NCBI GenBank assembly: GCA_944364005.1
Contig: CALVVW010000006.1
Location: 1 to 35,892, forward strand
Reading direction: 5' to 3'
Origin: an uncultured Bacilli bacterium
GTDB taxonomy: Bacteria > Bacillota_I > Bacilli_A > RF39 > UBA660
DNA length: 35,892 bases
Shown here in pieces: positions 8,793 through 15,514 of the stretch (positions within the stretch are counted from its first letter, which is position 1; the number at the start of each line of letters is the position of its first letter). The notes under the pieces are model-generated. The model was given only the letters and a program-made list of their open reading frames with translations, searched no databases and had not been told where the DNA came from. Made by a program: the position numbers and the translations under genes.

Positions 8793-9614
8793 ATGAAAAT
8801 ATGTCCTTTATGTCATACTGAAAATGAAGAAGATGCTATTTACTGTAAAAAATGTGCTCATCCTTTTTATGATGATTCTAATGATAATAGCGTAAACAAG
8901 AAAGATAGACATAAAGTTAAAAAGCAAACAAAAGTAAAAACTAAAACTAAATATAAAACAAAGGTACAAAAGCAAAAACCTCCTAAAGAAAAGCAAAAAT
9001 CTGGATTCTTTTCTAAGTTTTTAGTATTTGTGTTACTCATTTTAGTGATTGGTCTTGCCTTTGTTCTAGGTTTGTTTATTTATCATTATTATGAAGAAAA
9101 TAATATCAAAGTTCCTAATGTTGTTGGATACTCTTATGATGAAGCTGTTAGTATTCTTAGTAATGCCAAATTAAGTTACCAGCAAAAAACTGTTTTAACT
9201 AAGGAAGAGGAAGAAGTTGATGTTGTTGTCAAACAAAGTAAGCGAGCTGGAAGTAAAACGCATGAAAATGCTGTTATCACTTTAACAGTTGGCATTTTAG
9301 ATACAAGAGTAAAAGTTCCCGATGTACGTGGACTAACTTTGGAAGAAGCCGTAGAATCTTTGAACTCTTTAAATATTTCCTACCAAGTAGTATATCAAGA
9401 AGATGATGGAGAAGAAAATATAGTATTAAAACAAAGCATACGTTCTGGAAAAGTGATTGATAATACAGAAAGTATCACTTTAACCGTTTCACAAAAAGAA
9501 AAAAAAATCCCTGATGAGGAAGATACTTCTGAGGATGATACTAATATTACTAATGATAATACTACTAATAATAAAACTGATAGTAGCACTGATAATACAG
9601 AAGAAAGTGACTAA
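8793..9614 (+). CDS. Zinc-ribbon, single-TM protein with two PASTA domains
   Basis: A 273-residue membrane protein. A cytoplasmic zinc ribbon, CPLC-x10-CKKC (C4, C7, C18, C21), is followed by a strongly basic linker rich in Lys/Thr (about 37-70). One transmembrane helix spans 72-98. Two extracellular PASTA domains follow (about 106-167 and 174-232, each starting VPNV/VPDV and ending with ITLTV), then an acidic, Thr/Asn/Asp-rich low-complexity tail. PASTA domains bind muropeptides or lipid II and are normally attached to PrkC/StkP kinases or penicillin-binding proteins. Here no kinase or transpeptidase domain is present. The role is probably in cell-wall sensing or septal scaffolding; the cytoplasmic partner is unknown. 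Start is supported by AGAGGTGG. Confidence 0.88.
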   Translation: MKICPLCHTENEEDAIYCKKCAHPFYDDSNDNSVNKKDRHKVKKQTKVKTKTKYKTKVQKQKPPKEKQKSGFFSKFLVFVLLILVIGLAFVLGLFIYHYYEENNIKVPNVVGYSYDEAVSILSNAKLSYQQKTVLTKEEEEVDVVVKQSKRAGSKTHENAVITLTVGILDTRVKVPDVRGLTLEEAVESLNSLNISYQVVYQEDDGEENIVLKQSIRSGKVIDNTESITLTVSQKEKKIPDEEDTSEDDTNITNDNTTNNKTDSSTDNTEESD

Positions 9615-9664
9615 AATATTAAACCATTAACCTAATACTTTTCTTATAAGGAGATTTGTGATTT

Positions 9665-10288
9665 ATGAAAAATATTATTTTTGATGTTGATCGTACTTTG
9701 GTAGATAGTTATCGTCCTGAACTTACCACTTTACAAGAAGCACTTTACCTTGTTACAGGAAAGCATTATGAAAATGATGTTATGGACAAACTTACTGTAC
9801 TTACTACTGATGAATTTTTTCATTTTCTTGGAATCGATGATGATGCAATGTTAAAACAAATTAATCATCACTGGGGAAGATTACTAAAAAACACCCCTGT
9901 TACTATGTTTACTGATATTCCAGAAATTCTTACTTTTTTAACAGAAGAACATTGCTTTTTAGCTATTGCAACTTCTAGAACTTGGGAAGAATTAGAAGAG
10001 ATTGATGAACTTATGAAAATATTATCTATTTTCGATTGTGTTATCACTTCTGATAAGGTAGATAAGCCAAAACCTAATCCAGAATCTATTTTAACTATTT
10101 TAGATCAATATCACTTACAACCAAGAGAGACAGTTTATGTTGGTGATAGCAAAAGTGATATGTTAGCAGCAAAATCTGCTGGGGTCTTCTTTGCCTATGC
10201 TAGTTGGGATAATCACGACGATAGTATTACTTACGATTACTTATTAAACACTCCTGAAGATTTAAAAAAATTACTCACTAAATCATAA
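9665..10288 (+). CDS. HAD superfamily hydrolase (phosphoglycolate phosphatase-like)
   Basis: A 207-residue cytoplasmic phosphatase. Motif I is FDVDRTLVDS (nucleophile Asp7, acid Asp9; Arg replaces the usual Gly of DxDGT). Motif II is the Thr/Ser in IATSRT. Motif III is the Lys in DKPKPNPE, and motif IV is VGDSKSDMLAAKSAG, with acidic residues for Mg2+. The helical cap between motifs I and II has the size of the PGP/Gph subclass. The substrate is unknown. AAGGAG lies 11 bases before the ATG. The gene follows the PASTA gene by 50 bases with no clear terminator and may be co-transcribed. It converges on the helicase gene with only 5 bases between the stop codons. Confidence 0.88.
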   Translation: MKNIIFDVDRTLVDSYRPELTTLQEALYLVTGKHYENDVMDKLTVLTTDEFFHFLGIDDDAMLKQINHHWGRLLKNTPVTMFTDIPEILTFLTEEHCFLAIATSRTWEELEEIDELMKILSIFDCVITSDKVDKPKPNPESILTILDQYHLQPRETVYVGDSKSDMLAAKSAGVFFAYASWDNHDDSITYDYLLNTPEDLKKLLTKS

Positions 10289-10293
10289 ACCTA

Positions 10294-11793
10294 TTATAAC
10301 TTTGCTAATTCTTCTATGAAAATAGAAGGATTTTTTTCTGGTACTAATAGATACACATAATTTTTGGTTCTGGTTAGGGCTACATAAAATAATCTGCGTT
10401 CTTCACTATAGGGATAATTATCCTTTGCTTTCGTTACTAGTCTTGTTAATTTTTCTTCTTTTATTTGGCTCGGAAATCCGGTTATTTTGTTTTCTAGATT
10501 TATCACAATTACATTATCACTTTCTAGTCCTTTTGATTTGTGAACTGTCATATAAGTAATATCTAAATATTCATAGTTTTTAATACATATTTTATCATTT
10601 CTTATTTTAATATCTTCATCTAGTAGTAAATAAATATCTTTATTATTTCTTCCTAATATTAATATTTTTTCATTATTATGTTTAGATAATTCCTTGATTA
10701 CTTCTAAAAAAATTTTTTTTATATTCTTATACTTCAATATTTTTATAGGACTTTTTAATGTTTTTTCAGAATAAAGTTCTTTTTTTATTTGATGTTTATT
10801 TTTCATAATAAACTTACCAGCTACTTGTATTAATTCTTTACTATTTCTATAGGTTCTTTCTAATTTCATAATTTTTGCTTCTTTAAAATAGTTTTTGAAA
10901 TCAACGAATAGAGAAACATCACATCCTGTAAATTTATATATCGATTGAAAATCATCTCCTACTACCATTAGTTTCGCCATAGTTTTGTTTATTATTTCCT
11001 TTATCAAATTAAATCTAATGAAAGAGGTATCTTGATATTCATCAATAATAATGTATTTTATTTTTTTCTTTAGACCATGTTTTTTTACTATTTTGGTTGC
11101 GGTTATTAGCATATCATCAAAATCTATTTCGTTATTTTCTTTTAGATAATTCTCATACTTTAAGTAAATATTTAGTATTAACGTTAGTATTGTTTTTTCT
11201 TTTTTGTATTGAGCATATGATAGAGTTCTTTTTATTTTAGAAAGAAATAAAGTAAAGTCCTTTAATTCATAGTTATTACACTTCATTAATTTAATAAATA
11301 CCATACAAAGTTTTTCTAATTGTTTTAGTTCTGTTTTCTTTTTTTCTAGGAGGTGCTGGTAAGATTTTTCTAGATTTTTTGATGGTTCTTTAAAATATTT
11401 ACATATTAACTTTAATAAATAGGCTGACTGAAAAATATCTATTTCCAAAAATTCTGTTGTTACTTCTTCTAATAAAGTATCTTCTGCTATTTCATAGGAT
11501 TCTTTTTTTTCTTTTATAATTTCAAGTGACAACTTATGAAAGGTATAGGTAGGAACATCTAGTCTTAAAATATTTTTTATTTTGTCCTTTAAGCTTTCTG
11601 TTGCGGCTTTGGTAAAAGATATACACAATATTTCCTCTGGTTTTAGATTCTTTTCTTTTACTAAATAATTTATTTTTCCTAGTATTGTTAATGTTTTACC
11701 ACTTCCTGCTCCGGAGGTTACTAATAGATAGTTTGACTCTTCTTTTATAATTTGTATTTGTCTTTCATCTAATATATAGTTTCCTATTTGCAT
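10294..11793 (-). CDS. Compact UvrD/Rep-like superfamily 1 helicase
   Basis: An ATP-dependent 3'-5' DNA helicase family member. Motif I GAGSGKT (28-34), Ia FTKAATESL, II DEYQDTS (251-257), III VVGDDFQSIYKF (277-288), IV ERTYRNSKEL, V TVHKSKGLESDNVIV and VI RRLFYVALTRTK are all present. Catalysis should therefore be intact. At 499 residues it is much shorter than UvrD/PcrA (about 720), with a reduced 1B/2B region and nothing after motif VI, so it is a separate short SF1 helicase rather than the housekeeping PcrA. Unusually Lys- and Ile-rich. GGTGAT serves as ribosome binding site before ATG 11793. Its role (repair, plasmid or mobile-element maintenance) cannot be decided from here. Confidence 0.88.
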   Translation of the reverse strand: MQIGNYILDERQIQIIKEESNYLLVTSGAGSGKTLTILGKINYLVKEKNLKPEEILCISFTKAATESLKDKIKNILRLDVPTYTFHKLSLEIIKEKKESYEIAEDTLLEEVTTEFLEIDIFQSAYLLKLICKYFKEPSKNLEKSYQHLLEKKKTELKQLEKLCMVFIKLMKCNNYELKDFTLFLSKIKRTLSYAQYKKEKTILTLILNIYLKYENYLKENNEIDFDDMLITATKIVKKHGLKKKIKYIIIDEYQDTSFIRFNLIKEIINKTMAKLMVVGDDFQSIYKFTGCDVSLFVDFKNYFKEAKIMKLERTYRNSKELIQVAGKFIMKNKHQIKKELYSEKTLKSPIKILKYKNIKKIFLEVIKELSKHNNEKILILGRNNKDIYLLLDEDIKIRNDKICIKNYEYLDITYMTVHKSKGLESDNVIVINLENKITGFPSQIKEEKLTRLVTKAKDNYPYSEERRLFYVALTRTKNYVYLLVPEKNPSIFIEELAKL

Positions 11794-11887
11794 TTTATCA
11801 CCAGTCTATATATTATTTCATTTTATAAAGTAATACAAATTACACTTTTTTCTATTTCAGACTATTTTCTTCTACATTTTTATCAAT

Positions 11888-11916
11888 TTAAAAAAATCAT
11901 TTCTTAGAGAAATGAT
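11888..11916 (-). terminator. Intrinsic terminator of the tail-anchored protein gene
   Basis: ATCATTTCT and AGAAATGAT pair around the 3-base loop that contains part of the gene's stop codon; a run of T follows on the minus strand. Confidence 0.8.
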
Positions 11917-12224
11917 CCTATTACGATACCTATTAATACCACAGATGTTAGTAGCATGGTTAATATTACTGTTAACATCAATGGACTGGTTAGTCCGGCT
12001 TTTTTCATATCAGATGAGACTTTTTGAAATACTTTTCCTTGATGTAATGTATTTGTATTTTCGTGTTCTTCTCTTAGCATTCCTGATAGTTCATTATTTT
12101 GTTTATGAGAAAGAACTTTTCTTTTTAACTCTTCTAAGGCACTAATTTTGTTTTGGTTTGTTAGTAGTGGACTATTTACTACTGTATTTATTTTATTTTC
12201 TGTACTTTCTTTCATGTTTTGCAT
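11904..12224 (-). CDS. Small tail-anchored membrane protein, unknown
   Basis: 106 residues, not recognised. The first 75 residues are polar and helical (two short charged helices rich in Glu, Lys and Asn). The last 28 are one hydrophobic helix ending right at the stop (TVILTMLLTSVVLIGIVIGSFL region), so the protein should be C-terminally anchored with its body in the cytoplasm. The longer frame would start at 12242, but AGGTGAT sits inside it, 3 bases before ATG 12224, so the shorter start is preferred. A terminator overlaps the stop codon. It is monocistronic. Confidence 0.7.
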   Translation of the reverse strand: MQNMKESTENKINTVVNSPLLTNQNKISALEELKRKVLSHKQNNELSGMLREEHENTNTLHQGKVFQKVSSDMKKAGLTSPLMLTVILTMLLTSVVLIGIVIGSFL

Positions 12225-12294
12225 ATTATCACCTATTTTCATTATATCATGTATCTTTTTTATTAAATTTTTTTTCTTTTTGCTTTTACTATAA

Positions 12295-12323
12295 TTTACA
12301 TATTTTAGTTCCTTTTTTATAAT
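12295..12323 (+). promoter_or_regulatory. Sigma-A promoter of the cysteine-rich protein gene
   Basis: TTTACA (12295-12300), a 17-base spacer and a perfect TATAAT (12318-12323). The start point would be near 12330, where the ribosome binding site AGGTGA begins, so the leader is very short (about 10 bases). Confidence 0.7.
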
Positions 12324-12340
12324 ACTATTAGGTGAATATT

Positions 12341-12919
12341 ATGAAGATAAATATTTCTATTACTAATTTAGAAGAGTTGAGACATTTTGAGAGAATGTTA
12401 CCTTTTTATCGCTCTTTTTTGTGTCACAGGGCCTATTTTACCTGTTCTCATTCTGTTCTACCAATTTCTCATTTTATTGAGGCTTTAAATATCAAAAAGA
12501 AAAAACAAAGAATTATTTATCTTTATGATACTTTATGTCAACAAATTGATACGTTCTATGCTGATAAAAATCTTTGTGATTTTCAACATGACCGGTGTAT
12601 TTCTCAAAGGAAAAAGATGAAATATAAAAACGGATGTTGTAGGCTTTGTAAATATGCTAGTTCTAAGGGATGTACTACCAGTAATTTCACTTGTAAGATG
12701 TTTTTTTGCTTTACTGTAAAAGAAAAAAATAGGACACTTAGTCCTACTGATTTGCCATTACTAAAATGTTTTAGTATTAGGCAAAGATTTTTACTACGTT
12801 ATGAATATTTTTCTAGTCGAGAAGATATTATTGCTGATTTGTGGATTGAAAGTTTGTTTGTTAATTTATTTAGGGTTTATCCTAGATTTATATCTAATAT
12901 CATATTACAGAGACATTAA
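12341..12919 (+). CDS. Cysteine-rich protein, probable metal or Fe-S binder
   Basis: 192 residues with no signal peptide. Eleven cysteines are visible; eight lie in one run from 79 to 123: C79, C86, C99, C100, C103, C111, C118 and C123, the last two in CKMFFC. The GCCRLCKY...GCT...TCK spacing suggests a zinc or Fe-S site. I have seen this kind of spacing in uncharacterised Clostridia-type proteins but cannot name the family. The start was moved from GTG 12332 to ATG 12341 because AGGTGA (12330-12335) contains the GTG. A good promoter lies directly upstream. It converges on the zinc ATPase gene with 2 bases between the stop codons. Confidence 0.75.
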   Translation: MKINISITNLEELRHFERMLPFYRSFLCHRAYFTCSHSVLPISHFIEALNIKKKKQRIIYLYDTLCQQIDTFYADKNLCDFQHDRCISQRKKMKYKNGCCRLCKYASSKGCTTSNFTCKMFFCFTVKEKNRTLSPTDLPLLKCFSIRQRFLLRYEYFSSREDIIADLWIESLFVNLFRVYPRFISNIILQRH

Positions 12920-12921
12920 TA

Positions 12922-14769
12922 TTATTTTTTTACATTTAACGCTCTCATGGAGTTTAATATAGCAATTACTGATACTCCTACATCTGCAAATACTGCCTCC
13001 ATCATATTAGCAACACCTAGGGCTCCTAGTATTAAGAAGAAGACTTTAATTCCAATCGCAAAGTAAATATTTTGTTTTACAATTCTAATTGTTCTTTGAG
13101 ATAAGTTGATAGCATTATTAATCTTTGATATGTCATCATCCATAATGACTACATCTGATGCCTCTATTGCAGCATCACTTCCTAGTGCTCCCATGGCAAT
13201 ACCAACGTCTGCTCTTGTTAATACTGGAGCGTCATTGATACCATCTCCAACGAATGCCACTTTATTATTTCCCACCTGCTTATTTAAAATCATTTCTAAT
13301 TTATCTACTTTGTCTTGTGGTAACAATTCAGAATAAACTTTATCTACTCCTATTTCTTTTGCAATATGATTTGCTATTTCTTTTTTATCACCAGTTAACA
13401 TTACTGTAGTTGTGATATGATTTTTATACTTTAATTCTTCTAATGTTTCTTTCGCATTTTCTTTCACTTTATCAGCTATTACTATATATCCTAAAAATTC
13501 TTTTTCTAAAGCAACATAGATAATAGTTCCAATATCTGATACTTCTGGACATTCAATTTTATGGTCTGTTAATAGTTTTATATTTCCTACATATACTTCT
13601 TTTCCATCTATTTTAGCAGTAATTCCTTTACCAGCTACTTCTTTTACATTTTTAATTCTTTTTTGGTCTAATTGCTTTTTTGCCTTTTCTCTGATTGCTA
13701 AGGCAATAGGATGAGATGAAAATGATTCTGCTAGTACAGCAATTTCTAACAATTTATCTTTATCTTTTGACTCTATTTTAACTACTTGGAATTTTCCTTC
13801 TGTTAAAGTACCTGTTTTATCAAATATAATTGTTTTTGTATTTGATAAAGCTTCTAAGTAGTTACTCCCTTTAATTAATATGCCTTGGCGAGATGCTCCT
13901 CCGATTCCACCAAAAAATCCTAATGGTACAGAAATAACTAAGGCACAAGGACAGGATATTACTAAGAAAGTCATAGCCCTTTTTACACAATCTAATACTG
14001 TTAAGTCTCTTATAAATATCGGTGGAAGAAAAGCTAAACATAGTGCTAATACTACGACAATTGGGGTATAGTATCTTGCAAATTTAGTAATAAAGTTTTC
14101 TGTTTTGGCTTTTTTACTACTGGCGTTTTCCACCAAATCTAGGATTTTTGATGCTGTTGATTGACTAAATTCTTTCGTAACTTCTATTTTTAATATTCCT
14201 GTTTTATTGATACATCCACTTAATACCGTATCGTTTATTTTGACTTTTCTTGGTACTGATTCTCCTGTTAATGCAGAAGTATCAAGCATAGACTCTCCGT
14301 CTTTTATAATACCATCTAAGGGGATTTTTTCTCCAGGTTTTACAACAATTTCATCGCCTAAGCTTACCTCTTCCGGATCTACTTTTACTAATTTTCCATC
14401 TTGTTCTATATTAGCATAATCTGGTCTAATATCCATTAGTTCTGTAATCTGTCTTCTTGACTTTCCAACGGCATAGGACTGAAATAATTCTCCTATTTGA
14501 TATAGCAACATTACTAAAACAGCTTCTAAATATTCTCCTGTTGCGAAAGCACCGATTGTTGCAAGGCTCATTAGGAAATGTTCATCAAATACTTGTCCTG
14601 TGAATAGATTTTTAACTGCCTTCCAAACTACGTCATATCCAACAATTAAGTATGTAATTATATATAGTCCTAATTTTACTATGTCATTTACTGGTAAAAT
14701 CGAAACCATTATTAATAATATCATGGCAATTATAATTTTTATTAGACTTTTTCTTTCTTTTTTTGTCAT
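12922..14769 (-). CDS. P1B-type Zn2+/Cd2+-exporting ATPase without N-terminal HMA domain
   Basis: Exports Zn2+, Cd2+ or Pb2+ across the cytoplasmic membrane. Actuator TGES (168-171), the metal-pathway motif SCPCAL (CPC at 273-275), phosphorylation site DKTGT (Asp317), SSHPIALA (His353-Pro354) in the nucleotide domain, and GDGINDAP are all present. The final helix has FADVGVSV with Asp596, equivalent to the Asp of ZntA that marks the Zn/Cd/Pb subgroup. At 615 residues it lacks the N-terminal HMA domain found in most CadA/ZntA proteins; that domain is encoded separately by the gene just upstream. The two genes are 12 bases apart, with AGGGTGAT between them. Expression should be controlled by the SmtB/CadC-type repressor through the promoter at 15055-15084. 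Confidence 0.93.
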   Translation of the reverse strand: MTKKERKSLIKIIIAMILLIMVSILPVNDIVKLGLYIITYLIVGYDVVWKAVKNLFTGQVFDEHFLMSLATIGAFATGEYLEAVLVMLLYQIGELFQSYAVGKSRRQITELMDIRPDYANIEQDGKLVKVDPEEVSLGDEIVVKPGEKIPLDGIIKDGESMLDTSALTGESVPRKVKINDTVLSGCINKTGILKIEVTKEFSQSTASKILDLVENASSKKAKTENFITKFARYYTPIVVVLALCLAFLPPIFIRDLTVLDCVKRAMTFLVISCPCALVISVPLGFFGGIGGASRQGILIKGSNYLEALSNTKTIIFDKTGTLTEGKFQVVKIESKDKDKLLEIAVLAESFSSHPIALAIREKAKKQLDQKRIKNVKEVAGKGITAKIDGKEVYVGNIKLLTDHKIECPEVSDIGTIIYVALEKEFLGYIVIADKVKENAKETLEELKYKNHITTTVMLTGDKKEIANHIAKEIGVDKVYSELLPQDKVDKLEMILNKQVGNNKVAFVGDGINDAPVLTRADVGIAMGALGSDAAIEASDVVIMDDDISKINNAINLSQRTIRIVKQNIYFAIGIKVFFLILGALGVANMMEAVFADVGVSVIAILNSMRALNVKK

Positions 14770-14781
14770 ATTATCACCCTA

Positions 14782-15000
14782 TTAATCTAAAATCGTACAA
14801 TCTGGTTCAACTTTTTTACAAACTTTTTTTATTTCTTTTATGATTGTATCATAATTTTCTTCATCTAATTCTAATTTTAACCTTTGGGTCACAAAATTTA
14901 CACTTACCTCTTGTACTCCATTCACCTTTTTTATAGCATCTTCCATTTTTGCAGCACATGCTGCACAATCTAAATCTTCTAATTTAAATACTTTTTTCAT
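14782..15000 (-). CDS. Stand-alone HMA metal-binding domain (metallochaperone)
   Basis: A 72-residue heavy-metal-associated domain of beta-alpha-beta-beta-alpha-beta type. The metal-binding loop is LDCAACAAKM (C12-x-x-C15), with Asp11 before the first Cys. A preceding acidic residue of this kind (DCxxC) is typical of Zn/Cd/Pb rather than Cu domains, in line with the ATPase it precedes. It corresponds to the N-terminal domain usually fused to the ATPase. AAGGAGG lies before ATG 15000. It is first in the operon behind the repressor-controlled promoter. It probably hands metal to the ATPase or acts as its free regulatory domain. Confidence 0.9.
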   Translation of the reverse strand: MKKVFKLEDLDCAACAAKMEDAIKKVNGVQEVSVNFVTQRLKLELDEENYDTIIKEIKKVCKKVEPDCTILD

Positions 15001-15022
15001 CTTTTCCTCCTTTTGTTTTGTT

Positions 15023-15042
15023 ATTTGAACAATTATTCAAAT
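15023..15042. promoter_or_regulatory. SmtB/CadC-type operator 1 (leader proximal)
   Basis: ATTTGAACAATTATTCAAAT is an imperfect palindrome with one mismatched pair. It matches the general TGAAC-n-TTCA form bound by ArsR/SmtB-family zinc sensors. It lies a few bases downstream of the predicted start point of the HMA-ATPase operon. Confidence 0.75.
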
Positions 15043-15054
15043 GTTTATATTAAT

Positions 15055-15084
15055 ATTATATTTGAACATTTATTCAAATGTCAA
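15055..15084 (-). promoter_or_regulatory. Promoter of the HMA-ATPase operon with operator 2 inside the spacer
   Basis: On the minus strand TTGACA (15084-15079) and TATAAT (15060-15055) are separated by 18 bases. The palindrome ATTTGAACATTTATTCAAAT (15060-15079) fills this spacer, so a bound repressor would exclude RNA polymerase. It is 37 bp from operator 1. Confidence 0.85.
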
Positions 15085-15096
15085 GACTTTTTATAA

Positions 15097-15125
15097 TTGA
15101 TTAATTATTTTTAATTGCTTATAAT
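15097..15125 (+). promoter_or_regulatory. Promoter of the ArsR-family regulator gene
   Basis: TTGATT (15097-15102), a 17-base spacer and TATAAT (15120-15125), followed by GAGGTGAT. Operator 2 ends 17 bases before the -35, so control in this direction may be weaker than on the efflux side. Confidence 0.7.
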
Positions 15126-15143
15126 AGATATGAGGTGATACCT

Positions 15144-15494
15144 TTGGAAACAATGAATGATATTACGATACATGATGTAGAATTAGTCAAGTATATCCAA
15201 CAAAAAATGAACTCTTACAACACTATTACTGATTTATCGGACTTTTTTAAGATCATGGGTGATAGTACTAGATTGCAACTTCTTATGGTTTTAGAACATG
15301 GTGAGCTATGTGTCAGTGATTTAGCATACTTACTGAATATGTCTATTTCTGCTGTATCTCATCAATTAAAATCTTTAAGGAATGCAAAACTTGTTAAAAT
15401 TAGGCGTGATGGAAAAAATATTTACTATTCTTTAGATGATGACCATATTAAATCTATTTTGGAAGTATCTTTAGAACATATTTTAGAGAGATAA
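15144..15494 (+). CDS. ArsR/SmtB-family zinc (cadmium)-responsive repressor
   Basis: A winged-helix metal sensor that leaves its operator when Zn2+ or Cd2+ binds. The helix-turn-helix is LAYLLNMSISAVSHQLKSLRNAKLV. Near the C-terminus D-x-H-x10-H-x2-E is exactly the alpha-5 zinc site of SmtB/CzrA (Asp99, His101, His112, Glu115 counted from the TTG start). The alpha-3 region reads ELCVSD, keeping one of the two cysteines of CadC's ELCVCD, which makes a zinc-type sensor more likely than a lead/cadmium CadC. The start is placed at TTG 15144 because GAGGTGAT ends 3 bases before it; ATG 15153 is the alternative. It is divergent from the HMA-ATPase operon and 20 bases before the aminotransferase gene. 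Confidence 0.92.
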   Translation: METMNDITIHDVELVKYIQQKMNSYNTITDLSDFFKIMGDSTRLQLLMVLEHGELCVSDLAYLLNMSISAVSHQLKSLRNAKLVKIRRDGKNIYYSLDDDHIKSILEVSLEHILER

Positions 15495-15514
15495 TTTAAT
15501 TAGGAGGAATTTTT

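Noticed and set aside
10284..10300. Terminator between the HAD and helicase genes
   Set aside because: Only 5 bases separate the stop codons and no stem with a T-run is visible on either strand.
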